NCBI RefSeq assembly: GCF_004912135.1 | Contig: NZ_STGU01000003.1 | Coordinates: 62,001-126,000 of the forward strand | Source of the DNA: Rhizobium rosettiformans W3 | GTDB taxonomy: Bacteria > Pseudomonadota > Alphaproteobacteria > Rhizobiales > Rhizobiaceae | Length of the DNA stretch: 64,000 nt | Reading direction: 5' to 3' | Shown here: one piece after another, positions 1 to 8,688 of the stretch | Numbering within the stretch: the first letter of the stretch is position 1 | Layout: every line of letters starts with the position of its first letter | Notes under the pieces: model-generated | Told to the model about the DNA's origin: nothing | Seen by the model: only the letters and a program-made list of their open reading frames with translations | Database searches by the model: none | Made by a program: the position numbers and the translations under genes

Positions 1-36
1 CTGATCGTGGTCCTCGCCGTCGTGAAGCCGTTCTAA
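1..36 (+). CDS. hemJ: C-terminal end of a membrane protein, probably HemJ (partial)
   Basis: The first 12 codons read as the tail of a plus-strand gene, LIVVLAVVKPF, followed by TAA at 34-36. A hydrophobic run ending in V-K-P-F is typical of the C-terminus of the CopD/UPF0093 family protein HemJ (protoporphyrinogen IX oxidase, heme synthesis, inner membrane). In Rhizobiaceae hemJ usually lies just upstream of rho, as here. Only 11 residues are visible, so the name rests mainly on gene order. Confidence 0.5.
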   Translation: MIVVLAVVKPF

Positions 37-231
37 GCGCAATCGCCGCGGTTCGTATTATTTTCGTGAGCGCGGGCTTTTCACTTGCGGTCGAATCCCC
101 GAGTCGCTATTTTCGCGCCACTCCCTCTTTTGGCTTGCGTATTATTCAGTCATTTGCGGCCTTCGCGATCGTACCGAATTCCACCAGCTCGCCGTTCTCC
201 TTGAAAATTCTATCTGACGTGGTCCCTCTTC
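37..231 (+). promoter_or_regulatory. rho leader and promoter region
   Basis: This 195-bp stretch between the hemJ tail and rho has no plausible gene. It is less GC-rich than its surroundings and must hold the rho promoter unless rho is transcribed from hemJ. The bases just before the rho ATG (GTCCCTCTTC) are pyrimidine-rich and show no Shine-Dalgarno sequence. In enterobacteria rho autoregulates by termination in its own leader; whether that happens here cannot be read from the sequence. I could not choose one convincing -35/-10 pair. Confidence 0.4.
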
Positions 232-1497
232 ATGGCTGAAATGAAGCTACAAGAACTCAAAAGCAAATCGCCGACCGATCTCCTGACCTTTGCCGAATCG
301 CTCGAAGTCGAAAACGCGAGCACGATGCGCAAGCAGGAGCTCATGTTTGCGATCCTCAAGATGCTGGCGAGCCAGGATGTGGAGATCATCGGCGAGGGCG
401 TCGTTGAAGTGTTGCAGGACGGCTTCGGCTTCCTCCGCTCCGCCAATGCCAATTATCTTCCGGGTCCGGACGATATCTACATCTCCCCCTCGCAGATCCG
501 CCGCTTCTCTCTGAAGACAGGTGACACGGTTGAAGGCCCGATCCGGGGTCCGAAGGAAGGCGAGCGCTATTTTGCCCTTCTGAAGGTCAACACCATCAAT
601 TTCGAGGATCCCGAGAAGATCCGTCACAAGGTCCACTTCGACAATCTGACGCCGCTCTATCCGAACGAGCGCTTCAAGATGGAACTCGATGTTCCGACGT
701 CGAAGGACCTTTCCTCGCGCGTCATCGATCTCGTTGCCCCCCTCGGCAAGGGCCAGCGCGGTCTGATCGTTGCACCGCCGCGTACCGGTAAAACGGTTCT
801 GCTGCAGAATATCGCGCATTCGATTACCGCGAACCATCCGGAATGTTACCTCATCGTTCTCTTGATCGATGAACGCCCGGAAGAAGTGACCGACATGCAG
901 CGCTCTGTGCGCGGCGAAGTCGTTTCCTCCACCTTCGATGAACCGGCTGTTCGCCACGTTCAGGTGGCAGAAATGGTCATCGAAAAGGCGAAGCGTCTTG
1001 TCGAACACGGTCGTGACGTTGTTATCCTGCTCGATTCGATCACCCGCCTCGGCCGCGCCTACAACACCGTCGTGCCGTCTTCGGGTAAGGTTCTGACCGG
1101 TGGTGTCGATGCCAACGCGCTGCAGCGTCCGAAGCGCTTCTTCGGTGCAGCCCGTAACATCGAAGAAGGTGGCTCGCTGACGATCATCGCGACGGCCCTC
1201 ATCGATACCGGCAGCCGCATGGACGAAGTCATCTTCGAAGAGTTCAAGGGCACCGGTAACTCGGAAATCGTCCTCGATCGCAAGGTTGCGGACAAGCGCA
1301 TCTTCCCGGCGATGGACATCCTGAAGTCCGGCACCCGTAAGGAAGACCTGCTCGTACCGCGTCAGGACCTGCAGAAAATCTTCGTCCTCCGCCGTATCCT
1401 GGCACCGATGGGAACGACCGATGCGATCGAGTTCCTGATCGACAAGCTCAAGCAGACGAAGAACAATGGCGACTTCTTCGACTCGATGAACACCTGA
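232..1497 (+). CDS. rho: Transcription termination factor Rho
   Basis: Hexameric RNA-dependent ATPase and helicase that ends transcription at Rho-dependent sites. The 421-residue product has the usual length. An N-terminal Rho domain is followed by a cold-shock-like RNA-binding fold with DGFGFLRS at residues 63-70. The ATPase core has the P-loop APPRTGKT at about 181-188, then RPEEVTDM near 215, the Q-loop/R-loop region around [15 protein letters not shown], and the conserved C-terminal half. The ATG at 232 gives MAEMKLQ, matching rhizobial Rho, but it lacks a visible ribosome binding site. mnmE follows after about 45 bp, so read-through into mnmE is likely. Confidence 0.97.
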   Translation: MAEMKLQELKSKSPTDLLTFAESLEVENASTMRKQELMFAILKMLASQDVEIIGEGVVEVLQDGFGFLRSANANYLPGPDDIYISPSQIRRFSLKTGDTVEGPIRGPKEGERYFALLKVNTINFEDPEKIRHKVHFDNLTPLYPNERFKMELDVPTSKDLSSRVIDLVAPLGKGQRGLIVAPPRTGKTVLLQNIAHSITANHPECYLIVLLIDERPEEVTDMQRSVRGEVVSSTFDEPAVRHVQVAEMVIEKAKRLVEHGRDVVILLDSITRLGRAYNTVVPSSGKVLTGGVDANALQRPKRFFGAARNIEEGGSLTIIATALIDTGSRMDEVIFEEFKGTGNSEIVLDRKVADKRIFPAMDILKSGTRKEDLLVPRQDLQKIFVLRRILAPMGTTDAIEFLIDKLKQTKNNGDFFDSMNT

Positions 1498-1543
1498 TCC
1501 TCCCAGCGGGAGCTGGCGTCAGGGCGTGGCTGAGGGTTCTCAC

Positions 1544-2872
1544 GTGACCGCTCATTCCCAGACAATATTCGCCTTGGCTTCTGGTGCATTGCCGGCCGGA
1601 GTTGCTGTCCTGAGGATCAGCGGCCCGGCCGCTTTCATGATGGTCAACGCACTGGTTGGTGACGTACCGGCACCAAGGCAGGCAGCATTGCGAACCATCC
1701 GGAGCGCAGACGGCGCCTTCCTCGATCGCGGACTGGTTCTGGTGTTTCCCGGCCCTCAGTCGTTTACCGGCGAGGATTGCGCAGAACTTCACCTGCACGG
1801 CGGCCGCGCTGTCGTCACTGCCGTTCTCAATTCCTTAGCCGGATTCTCCGGCGCTCGGATGGCCGAAGCCGGTGAGTTTTCCCGTCGGGCTTTCGAAAAC
1901 GGCAAGATGGATCTGCTCGAGGTTGAAGGTCTGGCCGATCTCCTGGCGGCCGAGACCGAGATGCAGCGACGATTGGCGAGCGAGCAAGCGAGCGGCCACC
2001 TGTCCAGTCTCTACGATGACTGGCGAGAAAAACTGATCTTTGCCCGCTCCATGCTGGAGGCCGAGCTCGACTTCAGCGACGAAGGTGACATCCCTGGGTC
2101 TGTTTCGAATCGGATATGGAACGAAGTTGCGCTCCTGAAGCAAGAGGTCGACAAAGGCATTCAAGACCTGCGGGCTGGCGAGATTATCCGTGATGGCTTC
2201 AAGGTCGCCTTGGCGGGGGCGCCCAATGCCGGAAAATCGAGCCTGATGAACGCCTTGGCACAGCGTGATGTCGCGATAGTTACGCCAATCGCTGGGACAA
2301 CACGGGATGTTGTTCGCTGTGAACTCGATATCGAAGGATATAAGTTTGAGCTCTACGACACCGCTGGGCTGAGAGAGACAGCCGACGTCATCGAACAGGA
2401 GGGCATTCGGCGCGCCATGAGGACGATCAGCGACGCAGATTTGGTTCTCGAGCTTACGGATATGTCCGCAGCTGTCAGAGGTGATCCGATTGGCATTGAT
2501 CGGCCTGTTATCAGGGTGGGTACAAAGCTAGATGTTTTGAGCGAGGCTCGTGGAGGTGCTTGTGACTTCGATGTCTGCTTGTCCTCAGTGAGTGGCGAGG
2601 GATTGGAGGAGCTTCGCTCTCGCCTTCTGCGGGCAGTGCGCGAGAGCACGAACGTCGCAAGCCTTGCAATTCCAAGTCGTTTGAGGCATGCAGAGCGCCT
2701 TCGCTCCGCATCTGCACATTTACAATCGGCTCTTCAGAACGAGATGAGCCCGCTTGAGCTTCGAGCCGAAGATCTGCGATTAGCCTCGATGGAGCTGTCG
2801 CGCATGACTGGTCGAATCGATACCGAAACGCTTTTGGGTAAGATCTTCTCCGAATTCTGTGTCGGCAAGTGA
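1544..2872 (+). CDS. mnmE: tRNA modification GTPase MnmE (TrmE)
   Basis: With MnmG it forms the cmnm5U34/mnm5U34 modification of wobble uridine in certain tRNAs. From the GTG at 1544 the product has 442 residues: an N-terminal tetrahydrofolate-binding domain, a helical domain, and an inserted G domain with G1 GAPNAGKSS (about 225), TPIAGTTRD, DTAG (about 273) and a G4 reading TKLD instead of NKxD. It ends in FCVGK, carrying the conserved C-terminal cysteine. I chose GTG 1544 over an in-frame GTG at 1526 because GAGGG at 1532-1536 is well spaced and the resulting N-terminus (MTAHSQTIFALASG) fits the family. The stop codon lies inside a parS site. Codon use looks less GC-biased than in rho. Confidence 0.95.
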   Translation: MTAHSQTIFALASGALPAGVAVLRISGPAAFMMVNALVGDVPAPRQAALRTIRSADGAFLDRGLVLVFPGPQSFTGEDCAELHLHGGRAVVTAVLNSLAGFSGARMAEAGEFSRRAFENGKMDLLEVEGLADLLAAETEMQRRLASEQASGHLSSLYDDWREKLIFARSMLEAELDFSDEGDIPGSVSNRIWNEVALLKQEVDKGIQDLRAGEIIRDGFKVALAGAPNAGKSSLMNALAQRDVAIVTPIAGTTRDVVRCELDIEGYKFELYDTAGLRETADVIEQEGIRRAMRTISDADLVLELTDMSAAVRGDPIGIDRPVIRVGTKLDVLSEARGGACDFDVCLSSVSGEGLEELRSRLLRAVRESTNVASLAIPSRLRHAERLRSASAHLQSALQNEMSPLELRAEDLRLASMELSRMTGRIDTETLLGKIFSEFCVGK

Positions 2873-2885
2873 TTCACGTGAAACA
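2870..2885 (+). other. parS: parS centromere site 1
   Basis: The 16 bases TGATTCACGTGAAACA match the bacterial parS consensus TGTTTCACGTGAAACA at 15 of 16 positions. The site overlaps the mnmE stop codon and ends 11 bp before mnmG. parA and parB lie 2.5 kb downstream, and a second near-perfect site lies at 4799. ParB-CTP clamps would load here to start chromosome segregation. That it is bound is inferred from the match and the context. Confidence 0.88.
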
Positions 2886-2896
2886 GGCTACTGAAC

Positions 2897-4765
2897 ATGG
2901 TCGGAATACAGTTTGACGTCATCGTTGTGGGTGGCGGCCATGCCGGAACAGAGGCTGCCGCTGCATCTGCGCGCATGGGTGCGAGAACCGCGCTGGTGAC
3001 GCATCGTGCCGATACGATCGGCGTGATGTCCTGCAACCCTGCGATTGGCGGCCTGGGCAAAGGTCACCTCGTTCGTGAGATTGACGCTCTCGATGGCTTG
3101 ATGGGCCGGGCTGCCGACATGGGCGGTATCCAGTTTCGCATGCTGAACCGCAAGAAGGGCCCGGCAGTGTGGGGGCCTCGCACCCAAGCTGATCGAAAGC
3201 TCTACCGTCAGGCCGTGCAGCAGCTTTTGTCGGAGACACCGAATCTCGAAATCATCGAAGGTGCGGTGAACTCTTTCATTCGTGACTCGTCCGAAATAAA
3301 AGGAGTTCACCTCGAGGACGGGCGCGAGCTCCGGGCATCTGCGGTGGTGTTGACCACCGGAACGTTCCTGAATGGTCTGATCCATATCGGCGACAAGAAG
3401 ATCCCGGCGGGCCGGGTTGGCGAGGCCCCTGCCCTTGGTCTTAGCGGCGACCTTGCGGCCTTGGGCCTGAAACTTGGACGTCTCAAGACAGGCACGCCTG
3501 CACGGCTGGACCGAAAGACAATCCGCTGGGACGGTCTGGACGTTCAGGAGGCGGACGCGGACCCTATTCCCTTCTCCTTCATGACGGAGCAGATAACGAC
3601 CCCGCAGATTGCCTGCGGCATCACGCGTACGACCGAACGTACGCATCAGATCATCCGGGACAATATCCATCGCTCCGCCATATATTCCGGGCAGATCGAA
3701 GGTGTGGGCCCACGTTATTGCCCGTCTATCGAGGATAAGATCAACCGTTTCGGTGATCGCGACGGTCACCAGATCTTCCTTGAACCGGAAGGCCTGGACG
3801 ACGACACGATTTATCCCAATGGCATCTCCACTTCCCTGCCGGAAGAGGTGCAGGAGCTCTTCATCCGCTCGATCCCCGGGCTTGAAGATGTTCGGATCCT
3901 GCAGCCTGGATACGCGATAGAGTATGATTATGTGGACCCGCAGCAGCTTGACCTCTCTCTGGCGGTCAAGGGCGCGCGTGGCCTCTATCTCGCAGGCCAG
4001 ATCAACGGGACCACGGGATACGAGGAAGCCGGTGCCCAGGGCTTGGTCGCCGGAATCAATGCGGCCCGATATGCCGGCGGTCAGGACAGTGTGCGGCTCA
4101 GCCGAACGGATTCCTATATTGGCGTCATGATCGATGACCTCACATCCCGCGGTGTCGCCGAGCCTTACCGGATGTTTACGTCGCGAGCAGAATATCGGCT
4201 GTCATTGCGCGCAGATAATGCGGACATGCGACTTACCCCGATTGGTATCTCTATTGGCTGTGTTGGCCCCGACCGTGCGTCGAAGTTTTCGACGTATGCG
4301 GCGCAGCGGACGGGCCTTTATGAACGCCTTGGGTCGCTCATGGCTTCCCCAAATGAAATGTCGGCCGTCGGCGTCAGCGTCAACCAGGATGGCCGGCGGC
4401 GATCCGCGCGCGAGATCCTGTCCTATCCGGAAATCGGTTGGGCTGATGTGGTGCGCGTGTGGCCGGAACTTGCCGCCGAGAATGGCAAGATCGCCGAAGC
4501 CGTTGAGATCGACTGCCTCTACTACGTCTATCTCGAGCGGCAGGCCTCGGACGTCGCCGATGTGCGCGCAGAAGAGAATCGCGAAATCCCACGTGATTTC
4601 GACTATCTCGCTCTTTCGGGACTGTCCAATGAGCTGAAGGCAAAGCTCACTGCGCAGCGCCCCTTGAACGTCGCTCAGGCTGCGCGCATCGAAGGCATGA
4701 CTCCGGCTGCGGTTGCGTTGCTGGTCGCGCATCTCCGGAAAAATACAAGTAAATTGGCTTCTTGA
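2897..4765 (+). CDS. mnmG: tRNA uridine-5-carboxymethylaminomethyl modification enzyme MnmG (GidA)
   Basis: FAD-dependent partner of MnmE in wobble-uridine modification. The 622-residue product has the family's normal length. It opens with the dinucleotide-binding motif [12 protein letters not shown] at about 10-21, followed by the GidA signature [18 protein letters not shown] near residue 45 and a second conserved block around [17 protein letters not shown] near 370. The C-terminal helical domain that contacts MnmE and tRNA is intact. It starts 24 bp after mnmE, just past parS site 1, and ends one base before rsmG starts. Confidence 0.97.
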   Translation: MVGIQFDVIVVGGGHAGTEAAAASARMGARTALVTHRADTIGVMSCNPAIGGLGKGHLVREIDALDGLMGRAADMGGIQFRMLNRKKGPAVWGPRTQADRKLYRQAVQQLLSETPNLEIIEGAVNSFIRDSSEIKGVHLEDGRELRASAVVLTTGTFLNGLIHIGDKKIPAGRVGEAPALGLSGDLAALGLKLGRLKTGTPARLDRKTIRWDGLDVQEADADPIPFSFMTEQITTPQIACGITRTTERTHQIIRDNIHRSAIYSGQIEGVGPRYCPSIEDKINRFGDRDGHQIFLEPEGLDDDTIYPNGISTSLPEEVQELFIRSIPGLEDVRILQPGYAIEYDYVDPQQLDLSLAVKGARGLYLAGQINGTTGYEEAGAQGLVAGINAARYAGGQDSVRLSRTDSYIGVMIDDLTSRGVAEPYRMFTSRAEYRLSLRADNADMRLTPIGISIGCVGPDRASKFSTYAAQRTGLYERLGSLMASPNEMSAVGVSVNQDGRRRSAREILSYPEIGWADVVRVWPELAAENGKIAEAVEIDCLYYVYLERQASDVADVRAEENREIPRDFDYLALSGLSNELKAKLTAQRPLNVAQAARIEGMTPAAVALLVAHLRKNTSKLAS

Positions 4766-4766
4766 T

Positions 4767-5396
4767 ATGAAGATCGACAGTAGCGCCTACGGCATCCATG
4801 TTTCACGTGAAACGCAGGAGCGCCTCAACCGTTTCGCCGATCTTTTCATGAAGTGGGCGCCCCGCATCAATCTGGTCGCACCCTCAACGCTTGAGCAAGT
4901 GTGGACCCGGCACATCATAGACTCGTTACAAATCCGGAACATTGTGCCGCAGCCCGGCCGCTGGATCGATATCGGCAGTGGTGGTGGTTTCCCTGGGATT
5001 ATCACCGCCATCAGCCTTGCAGAATATGGCGACGGGTGGATTGATCTCGTGGAAAGCAACAACAAGAAATGTGGCTTTCTCCGCGTCGCGCTCACAGAAG
5101 TAGGCGGGCGCGGTGCGGTCCATCCCCTGCGGATCGAAGAGGCAACCAAGAAGCTTCAGGCACCTGACTTTGTTTCAGCCCGGGCGCTGGCGGAGCTTGA
5201 TGCACTCTTCGCCTATGTGTTCCCCTGGGCGCAAAACAATCCCAACATCCGCTTTATCTTCCACAAAGGCCGGGATTATCAGGCAGAGATCGATAAAGCG
5301 CGTGGTCGCTGGGACTTCGATCTGATAAAACATCAAAGCGTCGTCGAGGCAGATTCCGTCATCCTGGAGATCGCCTCCCTGTCACGCAGGGTTTAA
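4767..5396 (+). CDS. rsmG: 16S rRNA (guanine527-N7)-methyltransferase RsmG (GidB)
   Basis: SAM-dependent methyltransferase that makes m7G527 in 16S rRNA; its loss gives low-level streptomycin resistance in several bacteria. The ATG at 4767 follows the mnmG stop (4763-4765) by one base and gives 209 residues, the usual size. An in-frame upstream start at 4713 would overlap mnmG by 53 bp and add an unrelated N-terminus, so it was not used. The SAM motif [12 protein letters not shown] lies near residue 66. Residues HVSRET near the N-terminus are encoded by parS site 2, a known double use in this gene. Confidence 0.94.
   Translation: MKIDSSAYGIHVSRETQERLNRFADLFMKWAPRINLVAPSTLEQVWTRHIIDSLQIRNIVPQPGRWIDIGSGGGFPGIITAISLAEYGDGWIDLVESNNKKCGFLRVALTEVGGRGAVHPLRIEEATKKLQAPDFVSARALAELDALFAYVFPWAQNNPNIRFIFHKGRDYQAEIDKARGRWDFDLIKHQSVVEADSVILEIASLSRRV
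4799..4814 (+). other. parS: parS centromere site 2, inside rsmG
   Basis: TGTTTCACGTGAAACG matches the parS consensus at 15 of 16 positions, with only the last base differing. It is read in frame as part of the residues HVSRET of RsmG, so the sequence serves both as codons and as a ParB binding site. It lies 1.9 kb from site 1 and about 600 bp upstream of parA. Confidence 0.9.
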
Positions 5397-5412
5397 CCGC
5401 TTCGGGTGCCAT

Positions 5413-6207
5413 ATGAATCTCGAGAAAAACCGTATCATCACCATCGCGAACCAAAAGGGTGGCGTGGGGAAAACGACGACGGCCATCAATCTTGCAACGG
5501 CCTTGGCCGCCATTGGTGAGCGCGTGCTGATCGTGGACCTGGACCCGCAGGGCAATGCCAGCACCGGTCTCGGTATCGACCGCCGCGATCGTCGGCTGTC
5601 GTCTTATGATGTGCTGATCGGGACCCATTCCATTACCGAAGCAGCGCTTGAGACGGCGGTGCCAAACCTGTCCATCGTGCCTTCGACGATGGACCTCCTC
5701 GGCTTCGAGATGGAAATCTCCCAGCAGGCGGATCGCGTGTTCCGGCTGAAGAAGGCTCTGAATCTCGATGATGCGCGCTCCTTCAGCTATGTGCTTCTGG
5801 ATTGCCCGCCGTCATTCAACCTTTTGACGATGAACGCCATGGCAGCAGCCCACTCGGTGCTGGTGCCCCTGCAATGCGAGTTCTTTGCGCTCGAGGGCCT
5901 GAGTCAGCTGCTTGAGACGATCAACCAGGTTCGTCAGACGGTCAATCCAACGCTCGATATCCAGGGCATCGTGCTGACTATGTTCGACTCGCGCAACAAT
6001 CTCGCCCAACAGGTGGTGAGCGACGTCCGCGAGCATCTTGGGGAGAAGGTTTACACGACGCTGATCCCAAGAAACGTGCGGGTGTCCGAGGCGCCGTCTT
6101 ATGGTAAGCCGGCTATCCTTTATGATCTGAAGTGTGCAGGCAGCCAGGCCTATCTGCAGCTGGCTTCCGAGGTCATTCAGCGCGAACGGCAGCGTAAGGC
6201 AGCCTAA
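5413..6207 (+). CDS. parA: Chromosome partitioning ATPase ParA (Soj family)
   Basis: Walker-type ATPase that binds the nucleoid and moves ParB-parS complexes apart during segregation. The 264-residue product has the deviant Walker A motif KGGVGKTT at residues 15-22, Walker A' in DLDPQGNAS near 43, and LLDCPPS as Walker B. It lacks the N-terminal DNA-binding extension of plasmid RepA/ParA proteins, so it is the chromosomal type. It starts 16 bp after rsmG and is followed 21 bp later by parB, as expected for a co-transcribed parAB pair. The ribosome binding site is weak. Confidence 0.97.
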   Translation: MNLEKNRIITIANQKGGVGKTTTAINLATALAAIGERVLIVDLDPQGNASTGLGIDRRDRRLSSYDVLIGTHSITEAALETAVPNLSIVPSTMDLLGFEMEISQQADRVFRLKKALNLDDARSFSYVLLDCPPSFNLLTMNAMAAAHSVLVPLQCEFFALEGLSQLLETINQVRQTVNPTLDIQGIVLTMFDSRNNLAQQVVSDVREHLGEKVYTTLIPRNVRVSEAPSYGKPAILYDLKCAGSQAYLQLASEVIQRERQRKAA

Positions 6208-6228
6208 TCTTCGTATAAGGGTGTGAGT

Positions 6229-7110
6229 ATGAGCGAAGACGTATCGAAACGCCGCCTCGGTCGCGGTCTGGCAGCACTGATCGGCGAAATGGATCAGCCG
6301 GTTCCAGTTGGCGAAACCAAGCCGACGGTGAACCCTGACCGCACCGTTCCGATCGAATTCGTCGCTCGTAGCCCTAAGAACCCACGTCGCTACTTCGACG
6401 AGGCCGAATTGCAGGATCTCGCCGGTTCGATCCGGCAGCATGGTATCGTGCAGCCCGTGGTAGTTCGTACGGTCGGCAACGATCGCTATGAGATCATCGC
6501 CGGCGAGCGCCGGTGGCGCGCTGCCCAACTCGCCGGCTTGGTCGAAATTCCGGTCATCGTGCGGGATGTCGACGATCGCACCGCTCTTGAGCTCGCGATC
6601 GTTGAAAACGTGCAGCGCGCGGACCTCAACCCTCTCGAAGAGGCGCTTGGTTACGAGCAGTTGATTGCCGAGCACGGCTATACCCAGAACGACCTTGGCG
6701 AAATCATCGGCAAGAGCCGGAGCCATGTGGCCAATAGCCTGCGCCTTCTGAAGCTCCCCGACCCCGTGCGTGACATGCTGGCCGACGGTAGTCTTTCTGC
6801 TGGTCACGCGCGCGCTTTGGTCTCGACGCCCGATCCGGTGATGCTCGCCAAGACCATAGCGCAAAAGGGTCTTTCCGTTCGCGATGCGGAGAAGCTCGCG
6901 CAGAACCACATCAAGGCGCAGCAGGAACCCACACCAGCAGAAGTTCGGGAGCCGAAAGATTCAGACACCATCGCGCTCGAGCGTAGCCTCTCCGATCGCC
7001 TGGGTCTTTCTGTCGCGATCAACCACAAGGGTGGTGGCGGTCAGCTGAAGATCAATTACAAGACGCTGGACCAGCTGGAAGAGATCTGCCGCCTGCTCGA
7101 GGCTCGCTGA
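6229..7110 (+). CDS. parB: Chromosome partitioning protein ParB (Spo0J family)
   Basis: CTP-dependent DNA clamp that loads at parS and spreads. The product has 293 residues from ATG 6229, chosen because AAGGG at 6217-6221 is well placed; a GTG six bases upstream is possible. The N-terminal residues KRRLGRGLAALIGE are the short ParA-contacting motif. The CTP-binding motif GERRWRAA lies near residue 92. A helix-turn-helix (YTQNDLGEIIGKSRSHVANS, about 150-170) reads parS, and the C-terminus is the dimer domain. Its stop (7108-7110) directly abuts the convergent holA stop. Confidence 0.97.
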   Translation: MSEDVSKRRLGRGLAALIGEMDQPVPVGETKPTVNPDRTVPIEFVARSPKNPRRYFDEAELQDLAGSIRQHGIVQPVVVRTVGNDRYEIIAGERRWRAAQLAGLVEIPVIVRDVDDRTALELAIVENVQRADLNPLEEALGYEQLIAEHGYTQNDLGEIIGKSRSHVANSLRLLKLPDPVRDMLADGSLSAGHARALVSTPDPVMLAKTIAQKGLSVRDAEKLAQNHIKAQQEPTPAEVREPKDSDTIALERSLSDRLGLSVAINHKGGGGQLKINYKTLDQLEEICRLLEAR

Positions 7111-8157
7111 TCAGCCGCGGCGATTGCGCCGCGCGGATTGAAGCGTCGTTGCCAGAAGGGTCTGGATGGCCAGATTGTCTTCGAGCGACGCATTCTGCCT
7201 GCTCTGCAGAACCGCCGCATTGAGCCTAGAGCTTTCACGCCCCAGGTCGGAACTGTTCCAGTTCCGTAACGCTTTCTCGATGATCGGCTTGCGTTTGAAA
7301 TGGATGCCGCGGCCCAGCGTCTGGAGTACCTGCGCCGGTTGCTGGCTCTTCTCTTCCATCTCCAGACGCATGGCCTCCAGCAACTGAATCTGTTTCATCG
7401 TTCCCTGCAGGACCAGGAAGACAGCCGTCTTGGACGAGATGACTTTCTGGATTGCATGCAGAAAGCCGTCGGGATCACCGGACAGTACGGCGTCTACAAC
7501 CTCGTCGGTCGACACGGCGCTGGCATCGCCGACGATATCCAGGACGTGGCGCTCGTCGATCAGCTCGTCGTTCATGCAATAGAGAACGAGCTTCTGGATC
7601 TCGTTGCGCGACGCAATACGATCACCGCCGATGGACTCGAGCAGCAATTCTCGCGCTGCCGGTGTGATGCGGAGATTCGCGGCGGCGAGTTCGGCGTCGA
7701 TCAGGCCATTCAAGGCCCGCGCGTCATCCTGGTAGCAGGCGATACAGGCCACGCTCCGCTCGGATTCCGCGACTTTCCGTAGAGCCGAACCCTTCTTGAG
7801 ATCGCCGGCCTCAATGAGGAGATAGCTGCCTTCCGGTGGCTTTGCCGCAAGATGCGCGAGGCCGTCGACCAGTTGTTTCTCATTGGCTGCGCTGCGCACC
7901 CAGATGAGTTTTTCGCCGCCGAAGAGGCCGAATGCATTCATCTCATCGATCAGCCGGCCTGGGTCCGACTGGATGTCGGACGCGTCGAGCCGGATCAGCG
8001 CAAACCCGTCCGAGAGATCGACACCCGTTGTGGCAGCAAGAGCCGAGGCCCGTTCGGCGACCAGCCCACGATCCGGTCCATAAATAACAAAGAGCCGGTA
8101 ATGCCTGGCCGACTTGGCCAGGAAGCCTTCAAACTCGTGAGATTTGATCTCCGCCAT
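7111..8157 (-). CDS. holA: DNA polymerase III delta subunit
   Basis: The delta subunit of the clamp loader opens the beta sliding clamp. The 348-residue product begins MAEIKSHEFEGF and has the features of the family: an N-terminal region with VIYGPDRGLVAERA near residue 25, the central AAA-like fold with conserved SSTDEV-like text (AVSTDEVVDAVLSGD), and a C-terminal helical collar domain. It is the third gene of leuS-lptE-holA, starting 9 bp after lptE; this order is common in alphaproteobacteria. The stop touches the parB stop with no spacer. Confidence 0.9.
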   Translation of the reverse strand: MAEIKSHEFEGFLAKSARHYRLFVIYGPDRGLVAERASALAATTGVDLSDGFALIRLDASDIQSDPGRLIDEMNAFGLFGGEKLIWVRSAANEKQLVDGLAHLAAKPPEGSYLLIEAGDLKKGSALRKVAESERSVACIACYQDDARALNGLIDAELAAANLRITPAARELLLESIGGDRIASRNEIQKLVLYCMNDELIDERHVLDIVGDASAVSTDEVVDAVLSGDPDGFLHAIQKVISSKTAVFLVLQGTMKQIQLLEAMRLEMEEKSQQPAQVLQTLGRGIHFKRKPIIEKALRNWNSSDLGRESSRLNAAVLQSRQNASLEDNLAIQTLLATTLQSARRNRRG

Positions 8158-8166
8158 GATCGCCGA

Positions 8167-8688
8167 TCAGCGACCGAGGGTCATGGCCAGGTCGGCGTAG
8201 ATGATCTCAGCCAATTCCCGGGCTGCACGCGTCTCTGCGTCCCGGACCGCACGCAGCTTTGCAAATTCCTGACGCGGATAGTCGAAGAGGGCGACGCCCG
8301 TTCGACGACCGGTTTTGAGAACGGTGTCGTCCGAGATACGCTTCAGCGTATAGGTTCCCAGGACGGCAGCGCGCCCCGCGTTCGGGGTATCGGCTGCCTC
8401 ATCCAGCAAAATGCCTGTTACGCCGCCGGTGACGGTCAATTCGACGCGATACTCCGGCGTTGCGGCTTCCTTGCCACCACTGGTCAGGAAGAGCAGACGA
8501 TTGCGCGTCTCGAGGCCAATCCGGCTTGTAGCTTCAGAGTAGGAAATGGCCGCGAGAGCGCCGCGCGTTTCACCAATGGCATTGACATCCTGATACAAGG
8601 GACGCGCCTGGCAGCCCGCCAGAAGCAGAGCCGCGCCGATCAGAAGCGAGCGCCGAAGCACCGTGGAAGGCTTGAGTTCAGAGGACAA
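8167..8688 (-). CDS. lptE: LPS-assembly lipoprotein LptE
   Basis: Outer-membrane lipoprotein that plugs the LptD barrel and helps insert lipopolysaccharide. The 173-residue product has a lipoprotein signal peptide ending in LLLAGC, with the lipidated cysteine at residue 26, followed by ARPLY, which is typical of rhizobial LptE. The rest is a mixed alpha/beta periplasmic domain. It overlaps the end of leuS by 11 bp and is followed by holA, the usual position of the rlpB/lptE gene. The fold is inferred from context and signal peptide more than from a motif. Confidence 0.85.
   Translation of the reverse strand: MSSELKPSTVLRRSLLIGAALLLAGCQARPLYQDVNAIGETRGALAAISYSEATSRIGLETRNRLLFLTSGGKEAATPEYRVELTVTGGVTGILLDEAADTPNAGRAAVLGTYTLKRISDDTVLKTGRRTGVALFDYPRQEFAKLRAVRDAETRAARELAEIIYADLAMTLGR

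Noticed and set aside
1498-1515. CTCCC-AGC-GGGAG stem after rho as a terminator
   Set aside because: Only five base pairs and no T-run; more likely chance in the mnmE leader.
1541-1550. CACGTG core before mnmE as a third parS
   Set aside because: Only the central six bases match; the flanks share few bases with the consensus. The same holds for the CACGTG cores near 18184, 25768 and 51791.
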